Shown here: piece by piece, positions 1 through 7,557 of the stretch
Position numbering within the stretch: position 1 is the first letter of the stretch
Layout: the number at the start of each line of letters is the position of its first letter
Origin: JANPEZ01 sp031423155
GTDB taxonomy: Bacteria > Actinomycetota > UBA4738 > HRBIN12
Assembly: GCA_031423155.1 (NCBI GenBank)
Contig: JANPEZ010000045.1
Location: 1-26,480 of the forward strand
Length of the DNA stretch: 26,480 nucleotides
Reading direction: 5' to 3'
The notes under the pieces: generated by a model
Databases searched by the model: none
The model's input: only the letters and a program-made list of their open reading frames with translations
Told to the model about the DNA's origin: nothing
Program-made: the position numbers and the translations under genes

Positions 1-1000
1 AGTGCGATCCGGCAGGCTCCAGTTCCTCCTCATGCGGGGCCGGCTCTTCCGTCTCTTCGAGGATCACGCCGTAGCGGGACATGACTGAGCGAGCTTCATC
101 GATGCGCCCTCGCTCCAGGAGGAACCGCGGCGACTCCGGGATCCATCGGTTGAGGAAGAGCATCAGCAGGCCCGTCGGAAGACCTAGGAACCACATGATC
201 CTCCAGGAGTAGTGAGGGATCAGGAGTGCTGCGAACCCCGCGGCGGCCAGCGTGCCACCGACGGTTCCCATGCCGCCGTGCAGGACGACCAGCCAGCCCC
301 GCCGTTTCGCCGGCACCGATTCGGCCATGAGGGCATAGACGATCGGCAACATCCCCCCTGCGGAGGCTCCCATGAGGAAGCACATGACCAGGTTCCAGCC
401 GAACGCGGGCATGAAACCGCAGATCGACGTCCCGATGAACATAAGCGAGGCGAGCAGGATCGCGGCGCGCCGACCGACACGGTCAGCCATGATGCCCCAG
501 AAGACCGAACCCACGACCGTTCCGGTGAGGGCGAACAGAAGCAAGAACGCTCCTTCTTTCTTCTCGATCCCGTACTCCGCGGAAAGGCCGGGCAGGACGA
601 AACCCAAGGTCGCGGGCTTCATCACGTCGACGATGAGAGCCACCCCCAAGACGAACAGCAGGCCCCAGTGAGCCCCGGTCAGCTCCGCATCATCCATCGC
701 GCGGAAGTGGAAACGGCTGGCCTGGGAGGCGGCCTGCCTCTCGCCGATCGTCGCCTTACGCGGATACAGGCCCCATACGGCCAAGCCCAAGCCGCCGGCG
801 ATCATCCCCATGCCCAGGAGCATCCAACCGGACATCGGCATCCCCGCGAGCATGTAGTCCATCTCTCGAGCCGAGAAGAAGTCGGGAAGGTGCAGGAAGA
901 CGCCGGCGACGATCGAGACGGTTCCTAGCCAGAAGGCGGTCGGATGATGGAACCTGATGCCGGTCCCCTTCTCAGGTCTATTCGCAGCGAGTGAGCTCAC
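1..1000 (-). CDS. MFS transporter, 3' end beyond the window
   Basis: Predicted secondary transporter of the major facilitator superfamily in the cytoplasmic membrane; substrate unknown. About 333 residues are visible and the frame is still open at base 1, so the C-terminal half is missing. The loop motif ADRVGRR (after about residue 160) and PESPRFLLERG (about residue 290) are typical of the sugar-porter and aromatic-acid:H+ symporter branches. Two extra hydrophobic segments (about residues 22-42 and 57-80) precede the first canonical helix at about 111-134, which carries an Asp followed by a Lys (DVMKPATLGF). I chose GTG at 1000 because it overlaps the TGA of the upstream gene as GTGA, which suggests translational coupling. 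The family is clear; the substrate is not. Co-transcription with an acyl-CoA mutase makes an organic acid a possible cargo, which is inference only. Confidence 0.85.
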   Translation of the reverse strand, partial: MSSLAANRPEKGTGIRFHHPTAFWLGTVSIVAGVFLHLPDFFSAREMDYMLAGMPMSGWMLLGMGMIAGGLGLAVWGLYPRKATIGERQAASQASRFHFRAMDDAELTGAHWGLLFVLGVALIVDVMKPATLGFVLPGLSAEYGIEKKEGAFLLLFALTGTVVGSVFWGIMADRVGRRAAILLASLMFIGTSICGFMPAFGWNLVMCFLMGASAGGMLPIVYALMAESVPAKRRGWLVVLHGGMGTVGGTLAAAGFAALLIPHYSWRIMWFLGLPTGLLMLFLNRWIPESPRFLLERGRIDEARSVMSRYGVILEETEEPAPHEEELEPAGSH

Positions 1001-1743
1001 CTTCCACCGGTTCCCTTCTGCTCGGTCCTTCGGCTCATGCGTTCGATGAACCTGACGCTGCGCGCCCCGTTCGGACCAAGGAACCACAGGTCCGGATCCA
1101 CGCCGAATGCCTTCTGTGCGCGCTCGATGCCTCTGCGGCGGCGGCGCAGTACAGCTCTTCCCGTCTCGATCGGATCGCGTTTCGGAACGACGTAGGCCCC
1201 TCGCGCGTGGCACCCCTGGTGCGCTACCAGGATCACCCTGGCCGAAGTGTCGACCCCCACCGCCTGGACCATCTCGGCCAGGAGCGCCGGCCCGGCAACG
1301 CCTCCGAGGGCTGCGCTCCCCCCCGGCCATAAGAAGATCTCGGCTCTCGACAGCAGTCCCTCTGCCGCGAGCAGGTCGCGGAGAGGTTCTTGGAACCGGT
1401 AGTCGCTGCAGGAGAGCACGACAGCTCTCCTAGACCCATCGGCCGGCTCCGCCGCACGGTCAGACAGGAGGCCTCTGAATACATCGGCCACTTCCCGGTT
1501 CGCCATCTCGGCAAGGGGCATGTCGCCCCTGACGACGTAGTGATTCCGCCGGCCCACCTTCGAACGCTCCAGGTATCCGGCTGCGGCCAGGTCGGTCAGT
1601 ATCCCCTGGGCTGCCCGCTCGGTTATGCCGACCTCGAGAGCTATGTCCCGGATCCGAAGGTCCGGACGGCGGGCGAGGGCCAGCAGGACGGCGCCGTGGT
1701 TGGTGAAGAGGGATGCCATGAGGTCAGAACATACGAAATCCAT
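997..1743 (-). CDS. Winged-HTH regulator fused to a beta-carbonic-anhydrase-like domain
   Basis: A 248-residue protein with two parts. Residues about 10-72 form a winged helix-turn-helix; VGITERAAQGILTDL is the likely recognition region and GRRNHYVV the wing, as in small MarR/ArsR-like actinobacterial regulators. Residues about 106-215 resemble a divergent beta-carbonic anhydrase: CSDYR (C112, D114, R116) matches the CxDxR zinc/dyad motif, and HQGC (H175, C178) matches HxxC. FLWPGGSAAL stands where canonical enzymes carry an RNAGN-type segment. All expected zinc ligands are present, so the domain could bind zinc and be catalytic or act as a sensor. The start may be ATG 1743 or ATG 1719; the second fits the usual start of the HTH family better, and neither has a clear Shine-Dalgarno site. 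The gene overlaps the downstream MFS gene by 4 bp. Regulator of its own operon is inference. Confidence 0.8.
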   Translation of the reverse strand: MDFVCSDLMASLFTNHGAVLLALARRPDLRIRDIALEVGITERAAQGILTDLAAAGYLERSKVGRRNHYVVRGDMPLAEMANREVADVFRGLLSDRAAEPADGSRRAVVLSCSDYRFQEPLRDLLAAEGLLSRAEIFLWPGGSAALGGVAGPALLAEMVQAVGVDTSARVILVAHQGCHARGAYVVPKRDPIETGRAVLRRRRRGIERAQKAFGVDPDLWFLGPNGARSVRFIERMSRRTEQKGTGGR

Positions 1744-1750
1744 TTCCGGT

Positions 1751-1778
1751 ATTCAACTGCCTGCTCCAACTTAGGCAA
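1751..1778 (-). promoter_or_regulatory. Possible weak promoter with inverted repeat before the HTH-CA gene
   Basis: In the 51-bp gap after the mutase gene, the minus strand reads TTGCCT (1773-1778), 16 bases, then TTGAAT (1751-1756), 7 bases before ATG 1743. An inverted repeat TGCCT-N10-AGGCA (1758-1777) lies between the two boxes, where a repressor could bind. Both boxes match the sigma-70 consensus only 4 of 6, so this is a suggestion. Confidence 0.3.
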
Positions 1779-1794
1779 GGGCTGAAGGATCCGG

Positions 1795-3423
1795 TCAGAA
1801 GCGCGGTGTCTCGCGATAGGCGCCGAAGACGCCCTCGAGGGTTCGCACGATCTCGCCCTCGGTGCATCGGGCTTTCGCGCATGCGATGAGGGGCTCCATC
1901 AGATTCCCGGTCCCGCCGGCCGCTTCCGCCAGCGTGTCCAAGGTCGCCCTCGCCGCTTCGGGGTCGCGTTCTGAGCGCAGCTTCGACAACGCCGCTATCT
2001 GAGCAGGCTCGACATCTTCGGAGATGATCAGGGTGTCTATGGACGAGGTCTCGTCTTCGACGAAAGCGTTGACCCCCACCTTGACCAAGTCGCCCGATTC
2101 GTATCGCCTCTGCTCGTGGAAGGCGGACTCGGCGATGAGCCCCTGGAACCATCCGGACTCGATCCCGGCCAGGACTCCCTCCAACATCGAGCCCTTCCCC
2201 ATCTTGTCGATCTCGGAGAAGATCTCCTCGGCACGCGCTTCCATGGCGTCCGTCATGGACTCCATCAGATAAGACCCGCCGAGGGGATCTATGACATCCG
2301 TAACGCCGGTCTCGTAGGCGATCACCTGCTGGGTGCGCAGAGCGATCTTCGCCGCATCCTCGGTGGGCAGGGCGAGCACCTCGTCGAGGGCGTTCGTGTG
2401 CAGCGACTGAGTGCCTCCCAGCACCGCCGCCAACGCCTCGATCGCCGTCCGCACGATGTTGTTCATCGGTTGCTGAGCGGTGTTCGACACGCCAGCGGTC
2501 TGGGTGTGGAAGCGCATGCGTTGAGCGTCCGGATCGGTTGCCCCGTAACGCTCTTTGAGCCACCGAGCCCAGATCCTACGAGCAGCGCGATACTTGGCGA
2601 TCTCCTCGAAGAAGTCTATGTGCGCGTTGAAGAAGAACGAAAGTCCCTGGGAGAAAGCGTTGATATCCAGGCCCCGCTGCATGCCCAGCTCGACGTAAGC
2701 GAACCCGTCGGCCAGTGTGAACGCCAGCTCTTGAGCCGCCGTGGCTCCCGCCTCGCGGATGTGATATCCGCTGACGCTGATCGGGTGCCACCGAGGCACC
2801 TGCGTAGCGCAGAACTCCATTAGGTCACCGATCAGCCGAAGATGTGGTCTGGGCGGGAAGATCCATTCCTTCTGCGCGATGTACTCCTTGAGGATGTCGG
2901 TCTGCAGCGTGCCGTCGAGGTTGGCCCTATCGATGCCTGTCTCCTCCGCGGTCGCCAGGAAGAACGCGAAGGCCACTACGGCAGGCCCGCTGATCGTCAT
3001 CGATGTAGAGATCTGATCCAGCGGGATGCCCTCGAAGAGGGCCTCGAAATCCTCGATCGAATCGGCGGCGACACCGCACCTGCCGACCTCCCCCTCCGCG
3101 CGAGGATCGTCGGAGTCAAGACCCATCAGCGTGGGCATGTCGAAGGCGACGGACAATCCCCCCTGACCCCTCTCAAGCAGGAACCTGTAGCGCGCGTTGG
3201 TTTCGGCCGCCGAGCCGAAGCCTGCGAACTGGCGCATCGTCCAGGGTCGCCCTCGGTACATGGTCGGGTAGACGCCGCGGGTGAACGGATAGCTGCCGGC
3301 ATCGCCGAGCTTGGTTGCCGGATCCCAGCCGGTCAGATCCTCGGCCGTGTAGAGCGGCTCGACCGGCTCCCCGGACAGGGTGACCTTCCCGGGGTTAACC
3401 GTCCGGACGGGCTCTTCGGGCAT
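1795..3423 (-). CDS. icmA: Acyl-CoA mutase large subunit, isobutyryl-CoA-mutase-like
   Basis: A 542-residue TIM-barrel subunit of a coenzyme-B12-dependent acyl-CoA mutase that rearranges the carbon skeleton of a short acyl-CoA in the cytoplasm. Family signatures are YPFTRG (45-50), RPWTMRQFAGFG (59-70), GLSVAFDMPT (89-98), STSMTISGP (139-147), SVSGYHIREAGAT, and HTQTAG followed by SLHTNALDE. There is no C-terminal B12-binding domain, so it needs a separate small subunit, which is not in this window. EYIAQKEW (180-187) carries Gln184 where methylmalonyl-CoA mutases have the Arg that contacts the substrate carboxylate. Together with overall resemblance, from memory, to Streptomyces IcmA, this favours isobutyryl/n-butyryl-CoA or a similar non-carboxylated substrate. 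ATG 3423 has GGGAGA upstream and begins 17 bp after meaB, supporting an operon. Confidence 0.85.
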   Translation of the reverse strand: MPEEPVRTVNPGKVTLSGEPVEPLYTAEDLTGWDPATKLGDAGSYPFTRGVYPTMYRGRPWTMRQFAGFGSAAETNARYRFLLERGQGGLSVAFDMPTLMGLDSDDPRAEGEVGRCGVAADSIEDFEALFEGIPLDQISTSMTISGPAVVAFAFFLATAEETGIDRANLDGTLQTDILKEYIAQKEWIFPPRPHLRLIGDLMEFCATQVPRWHPISVSGYHIREAGATAAQELAFTLADGFAYVELGMQRGLDINAFSQGLSFFFNAHIDFFEEIAKYRAARRIWARWLKERYGATDPDAQRMRFHTQTAGVSNTAQQPMNNIVRTAIEALAAVLGGTQSLHTNALDEVLALPTEDAAKIALRTQQVIAYETGVTDVIDPLGGSYLMESMTDAMEARAEEIFSEIDKMGKGSMLEGVLAGIESGWFQGLIAESAFHEQRRYESGDLVKVGVNAFVEDETSSIDTLIISEDVEPAQIAALSKLRSERDPEAARATLDTLAEAAGGTGNLMEPLIACAKARCTEGEIVRTLEGVFGAYRETPRF

Positions 3424-3440
3424 CTGGGTCTCCCGCTCTA

Positions 3441-4376
3441 TCAGTCGGTTCCGGCAGCCTTGCGGCTGAGGATGGCCGCCGCTCGGTATGGATCCACACG
3501 ACGTTCGGCGAGGTCGCCCGCCAGGCCGGCGTCCTCGTCGAGCAGAGCCGAGACCCGCGACCGGAATCCTTCCGCCGCAAGAGCTTCCACCTCGCGGCGC
3601 ACCCTGGCCCGGCGGCGCTCGGGGAGCTCTTCAGCCGATGCAGCACGATGCTCCTCTATGGCTTCCCACAAGGTCTCGATCCCTTCGCGCTCGGTCGCGG
3701 TGGTGGCAAGGACGGGAGGACTCCATTCCCTCTCCGGACCCATCTGGATCATCTGCTTGAGGTCGCGGATGGTTTCGTGCGCACCGTCGCGCTCCGCCTT
3801 GTTCACGACGAAGACATCGGCGACTTCGAGGATGCCCGCCTTGGCCATCTGAACGGCGTCTCCCCAGCCGGGCGCCAGAACCACCACCGTCGTGTCGGCC
3901 TGGGCGGCGACCTCCACTTCGGACTGCCCCACCCCCACGGTCTCGACGATCACGCGCTCGTAGCCCGCGGCGTCCAGAACCCGCACGGCCTCAGGGGCGG
4001 CCAGGGCCATGCCGCCCAGATGGCCTCGGGTCGCCATGGACCGGATGAAGACCCCGGGATCGGTCGCGTGCTCTTGCATCCGTACTCGGTCGCCGAGAAG
4101 CGCACCGCCGGTGAACGGTGACGTCGGGTCTACCGCCAGGACAGCCACCCTCAGGTCGCGGTCTCGCGCCAGGCGAACGAGCTCGCCCGCGATCGTCGAC
4201 TTGCCGACCCCCGGTGCCCCGGTCAGCCCGATCGTCGAGGCATTCCCGGTCCGAGGGAACAGCGAAGCCGACAGGGCTCGCAACTCCGGAGCGCCGTCCT
4301 CCACCAGCGAGATGGCGCGCGCGACGGCACGCACATCCCCCACGAGCACGGCCTCGGTCAAAGCTGCGACATCCAC
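3441..4376 (-). CDS. meaB: MeaB/ArgK-family G-protein chaperone of B12-dependent mutases
   Basis: A 311-residue P-loop GTPase of the MeaB (MMAA/ArgK) family, which loads and protects the adenosylcobalamin cofactor of methylmalonyl- or isobutyryl-CoA mutases. Walker A is GAPGVGKST (53-61). Further family motifs are VLAVDPTSPFTGGALLGDRVRM, split by the switch regions, then FIRSMATRGHLGG, ETVGVGQSE and VVNKAERDGA. The reading frame stays open well upstream, but homology begins at about DVAALTEAVLVGDVRA, so I chose GTG 4376. That start lies 23 bp after the preceding stop and has no strong ribosome site. The hexamer TAGGCT 7 bases upstream could be a poor -10. The mutase large subunit follows 17 bp downstream, as expected for a chaperone and its client. 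Confidence 0.9.
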   Translation of the reverse strand: MDVAALTEAVLVGDVRAVARAISLVEDGAPELRALSASLFPRTGNASTIGLTGAPGVGKSTIAGELVRLARDRDLRVAVLAVDPTSPFTGGALLGDRVRMQEHATDPGVFIRSMATRGHLGGMALAAPEAVRVLDAAGYERVIVETVGVGQSEVEVAAQADTTVVVLAPGWGDAVQMAKAGILEVADVFVVNKAERDGAHETIRDLKQMIQMGPEREWSPPVLATTATEREGIETLWEAIEEHRAASAEELPERRRARVRREVEALAAEGFRSRVSALLDEDAGLAGDLAERRVDPYRAAAILSRKAAGTD

Positions 4377-4399
4377 AGCGCGCAGCCTACCGGAGGCGG

Positions 4400-5632
4400 T
4401 TATCCGGCGGTGACCTGCACCTTGAAGGGCTGCCCCTTCCATGCACGGACGGCCGTAGCCACCCCCGACAGGAGGGGGAAGACGATCGCGGTCTGAATCG
4501 TCAAAGGCCACAGAGCGAACTGCTGCAGGAGCACGGTCGCGCCGACGCCGAGGAGGATCCCGCTGAACGCTCCGAGCGCGGTGTGACCCTTCACCCAGAT
4601 CCTCTTCTTCCCGTTCCGTGCACCCGCCGCCATCGCCGCCGACGCCGCTCCCTTCCCTGCGAAGAAGAAGGCTCCGATCCCGAATATCAACAGGAGCACG
4701 CATGCGGTATCGGCCATAGCGGCCATCGACTTGTCTGGCCCTCCGAGCACCGTGTCGATCGCGTCGGGGGACGAGGGCTGCTGACCCGCAAGGGCGTCGA
4801 CGTCCCTGCTGAAGTCGTTCATCACGTCCTGAGCCGTCGGAACGTTCTTCTTCTTGCCTCTTGCCGCCAGCAGGGCCCCGGCCGCTCCGAGTGCCGTGAC
4901 ACCCGCGGCCCCCTGACCTATCGGCTTCGAGAGCGGGTTGCCGTCCAGCTTCACGTAGCCGGAGGCGGCGCAGTTCCACCCTCCGGTTCCGCTCGCCGTT
5001 CCCTCGACCCTGTACAGACCGACGCCGTACTTCAGGTACTTGTCGACGTCGACCCGCCCTCCCCAGGTGTATCCCGTACCGGGATGGCCGGAAGACGAGA
5101 CCTCTCCCACACCCTCGATGATCGAGACGGTGATGATCGTGTTGCTCTTCATCTCGTCTTCCGGGATCGTCTCGGCCGAGGGCGGCACAACTCCCTTGAC
5201 CTGAACCCCGTCTCCTTCATGAACCAAGAGCGGGTGCGAACGCGTGAGCGAGGGTGGAAGCTGGCCGTTAACGACGGCGGTGCACCCACCGGACAGGGAT
5301 TGGGCGGCGGCCAGAGATGTTGCCGCGATTACGATCAATCCGCCGATAGCCGCGGCGGCCGAGAAGGTCGGCGCCGCGTTAGGCCGGGGCCTGATCCTAG
5401 GCCGCGAGCCGACCGGATCCCTGGTTCGCCCTCGAAGCAGCGGGTTGCAACGGATCAGCCTTCCCGCCGTCAGCGCGATCGCTGATGGGAGCCGGCGTGT
5501 GCCGAAGGCCTCGAGCGCGAAGGCAGAGCATGAGGGGTCGAAACGGCACCTTCCCTTGTTCCTTCCGCTGCCCCAGCTCCGATAGAGCTCGATCGAGTGG
5601 ATCGATGCTCGCGCCAACCGTCCAGGCTTCAT
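4400..5632 (-). CDS. yidD: YidD-domain protein fused to a multi-pass membrane protein
   Basis: A 410-residue protein. Residues 11-74 are a YidD (membrane insertion efficiency factor) domain: SIELYRSW, CRFDPSCSAFALEAF (29-43), RLIRCNPLLRG (58-68) and DPV (72-74) keep the three family cysteines. YidD is normally a stand-alone protein of about 70-100 residues near rnpA and yidC. Here a transmembrane segment (about 90-110) follows, then an ectodomain of about 120 residues with two Cys (near 117 and in GGWNCAASGY) that could form a disulfide. After it come a glycine/alanine-rich segment, a polar linker, and two or three more transmembrane helices near the C-terminus. I recognise nothing in the C-terminal part. 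The start is ATG 5632 rather than 5668 because GGGAGG lies 5 bases before it. The gene follows a PrsW-type protease by 65 bp. Confidence 0.8.
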   Translation of the reverse strand: MKPGRLARASIHSIELYRSWGSGRNKGRCRFDPSCSAFALEAFGTRRLPSAIALTAGRLIRCNPLLRGRTRDPVGSRPRIRPRPNAAPTFSAAAAIGGLIVIAATSLAAAQSLSGGCTAVVNGQLPPSLTRSHPLLVHEGDGVQVKGVVPPSAETIPEDEMKSNTIITVSIIEGVGEVSSSGHPGTGYTWGGRVDVDKYLKYGVGLYRVEGTASGTGGWNCAASGYVKLDGNPLSKPIGQGAAGVTALGAAGALLAARGKKKNVPTAQDVMNDFSRDVDALAGQQPSSPDAIDTVLGGPDKSMAAMADTACVLLLIFGIGAFFFAGKGAASAAMAAGARNGKKRIWVKGHTALGAFSGILLGVGATVLLQQFALWPLTIQTAIVFPLLSGVATAVRAWKGQPFKVQVTAG

Positions 5633-5637
5633 GGATG

Positions 5638-5643
5638 CCTCCC
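5638..5643 (-). promoter_or_regulatory. Ribosome binding site deciding the YidD-fusion start
   Basis: GGGAGG on the minus strand, 5 bases before ATG 5632. The alternative upstream ATG at 5668 has no comparable site, so 5632 is preferred. Confidence 0.7.
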
Positions 5644-5697
5644 TCGTCCTGCTGCCGACCGGTGACATGGTGACGCTTCCGAAGGAGTCCGTAAAGC

Positions 5698-6903
5698 TCA
5701 GGCAGGTGGAACCGCCTCAGCGGACGCGACGCCGGGTATCGCCTGAAGGGCGTCCCTAAGCGCCTTGCAGTAAGCCCGCTGCTCGATGAGAGCCGGGTCA
5801 TCGGAGGCCGCCACCCTACTCCTGATCATGGCCAGGTTGACCTGCTCGCGATGTAGCCGTTCGAGCAGATCTGCCGCCCCTCTTCCGGCTCGAGCCTTCA
5901 TCTCGGCGCGGACCGCTCGCCGCGCCTTCGGACTCTCAAGGACCGCTAGCTCGCCCGCCGAGATGCCTTCATCTCCGGCCTCGGCCATCAAGGCGGTGTT
6001 GAGCCAGCGTCTCTCTCGCCCTCGGGCCAGCTTGACCGCGAGCCCGGCGAAGGCCAAGAGCGGAAGTCCCTTTACCGCCGTGGCGAGAGGGATCACGAGC
6101 CAGTCAGAGCCGGTCCAGGGGTACTCGGGGAAGAAGTCCAGCAGCGGTGAGTTCCAAAGGAGATGCCCGAAGACCGCAAGCGAGACCAGGCCGGCGAGCA
6201 CGAGGCCCCGCCTGCGCGAGGAAACGCCTCCGCGGCGCGTCACCGCGTATCCGATGCCCATCCCGACCAGCCCGGTGTAGAGCACATGGGAGTAGAGCCC
6301 GCTCGCTATGACCCGTATGAAGTAGCCCTTGATCACATCGGCGGGGCTGCCACCGAAGACCGCGATGAAGTAATACACGTCCTCGACTACCGCGAACCCA
6401 AGGCCAACCGTCGCTCCGTATACGAAGCCGTCCATGACGTCGTCTATCTCCTCGCGTGCGATGAGGTAGATGATCACCACGCCGAGGCCCTTGAGGGTCT
6501 CCTCCACGAACGGAGCCGTAAGTGCGGCGGTCCACTTGGCCGCGAACTCCGGCCCCCCGACGCGGGCCACAACTTCACCCCAACCACTGTTGCCGAACCC
6601 GGACATCGTCGTTGCGGCGACGGCTCCCCACAGCAGCGCCCCTATCAACAGCGACATCGGCTCGCGCTCGTACAGATCGAGGAAGTAGATGATCAGGAAT
6701 ACCGGCAACGCATAGGCCAGAAGAAGCACCCAGGAGAGCACCCACCCACTCGGTGAGATACGTCTGTACAGACTCTGCTCTCCGATGGTGTACAGCCCGG
6801 TAAGCGCCAGGGTGACCGCGTACAACCAGAAGGCGGGTTCCCTAAGCTGGAAGAGCGACGTGTGATGAAGAGGAGAACGGCGCTTGACGGGTGCCGCTGC
6901 CAT
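5698..6903 (-). CDS. prsW: PrsW-family intramembrane metalloprotease
   Basis: A 401-residue polytopic membrane protein of the PrsW family (related to CAAX/Abi proteases). Conserved features are APFVEETLKGLG with E134/E135, a second acidic site in GFAVVEDVYYF (E174), a His in SHVLYTG (H206) and GHLLWN (H247), each within a hydrophobic helix. The known relative, Bacillus PrsW, cleaves an anti-sigma factor in the membrane; the substrate here is unknown. The soluble C-terminal tail (about 300-401) is charged, helical and alanine/arginine-rich, and is longer than the catalytic core needs. ATG 6903 directly follows the TAG of the upstream gene (TAGATG), so the two are almost certainly co-transcribed and possibly translated by termination-reinitiation. 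Confidence 0.88.
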   Translation of the reverse strand: MAAAPVKRRSPLHHTSLFQLREPAFWLYAVTLALTGLYTIGEQSLYRRISPSGWVLSWVLLLAYALPVFLIIYFLDLYEREPMSLLIGALLWGAVAATTMSGFGNSGWGEVVARVGGPEFAAKWTAALTAPFVEETLKGLGVVIIYLIAREEIDDVMDGFVYGATVGLGFAVVEDVYYFIAVFGGSPADVIKGYFIRVIASGLYSHVLYTGLVGMGIGYAVTRRGGVSSRRRGLVLAGLVSLAVFGHLLWNSPLLDFFPEYPWTGSDWLVIPLATAVKGLPLLAFAGLAVKLARGRERRWLNTALMAEAGDEGISAGELAVLESPKARRAVRAEMKARAGRGAADLLERLHREQVNLAMIRSRVAASDDPALIEQRAYCKALRDALQAIPGVASAEAVPPA

Positions 6904-7512
6904 CTAGGAGATCTCCGCCGCGTCGACCATCGTCTCGACGTCCCCGAGGACGTACTGCAACTGACCTTCCGGAGCCCACGCATCGAATATCACGCCGTTT
7001 CCGGCGCTCGAGACCGCGACCGTGACCTCCCCCTCGAGTGGCACTCCGCTCTGATCGAAAACGCCGATGTAGTAGAACCTGACCGCCGCGCCCGAGTCCA
7101 GCGTCACCGCATCGAGCGAGTCGGAGACTTGGAGCTGACTCGCCTGGGCCTCGAGGACCTCTGTTGCGTATGAGCGGGCGAGCTCGGCGGGGCTCTGATC
7201 CGTCGGAGCGGCCAGAAGCTCGAAGCTTCCTACCCCTCGGGTGATCACGACCCCGGGGACGCCAGCTTCCTCGACCCGCTGAACGAATCTCCATCCCGAC
7301 AGTGGCTGGACCGTGGCGATCCCGCCGACGGAAAGCGGTGGACCCGCAGGCGTAGACAGAGCAGCCGCCGCCAGGTAGCCACCGGCAACGACGGCAAGCA
7401 TGATCGCCGAGACCCCGAGGACCGGGAGCCACCGCCGACGACTACCATGCGCGCCGGGAGCTGCATCGGGTCTCGGCGGTTCGGCGGGCGGTGCTCCCGA
7501 AGGGATCTGCAC
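6904..7512 (-). CDS. Membrane-anchored protein of unknown function
   Basis: A 202-residue protein that I do not recognise. A short proline-rich cytoplasmic N-terminus (about 1-27) precedes one transmembrane helix (about 29-51, VLGVSAIMLAVVAGGYLAAA). A mixed alpha/beta extracytoplasmic domain of about 150 residues follows, without cysteines. The pattern, with WRFVQRVEEAGVPGVVITRG near the middle and repeated beta-strand-like VTV/VAVSS segments, suggests a compact sensor or lipoprotein-like fold, but no family can be named. The start is GTG 7512, 45 bp after the upstream gene, with no Shine-Dalgarno site and a TACCAT box 6 bases upstream. The stop abuts the PrsW start, so it may be a substrate, inhibitor or partner of that protease (inference). 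Confidence 0.75.
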   Translation of the reverse strand: MQIPSGAPPAEPPRPDAAPGAHGSRRRWLPVLGVSAIMLAVVAGGYLAAAALSTPAGPPLSVGGIATVQPLSGWRFVQRVEEAGVPGVVITRGVGSFELLAAPTDQSPAELARSYATEVLEAQASQLQVSDSLDAVTLDSGAAVRFYYIGVFDQSGVPLEGEVTVAVSSAGNGVIFDAWAPEGQLQYVLGDVETMVDAAEIS

Positions 7513-7518
7513 GCGGCG

Positions 7519-7524
7519 ATGGTA
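7519..7524 (-). promoter_or_regulatory. Possible -10 box for leaderless transcription
   Basis: The minus strand reads TACCAT followed by 6 bases and GTG 7512, with no ribosome binding site between. This is the spacing seen before murA. No convincing -35 box was found, so the call is weak. Confidence 0.3.
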
Positions 7525-7557
7525 CGCCGGCCGGCGCGTCCCAATGCGTATCCGCGT

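Noticed and set aside
212..928. Long plus-strand open frame opposite the MFS gene
   Set aside because: Its product is His/Arg/Gln-rich with no domain, while the opposite strand encodes a clear MFS protein. High GC content makes such antisense frames common.
4118..5485. 455-codon plus-strand open frame
   Set aside because: It lies antisense to meaB and the YidD fusion, has an arginine-rich low-complexity product, and has no plausible ribosome site or family.
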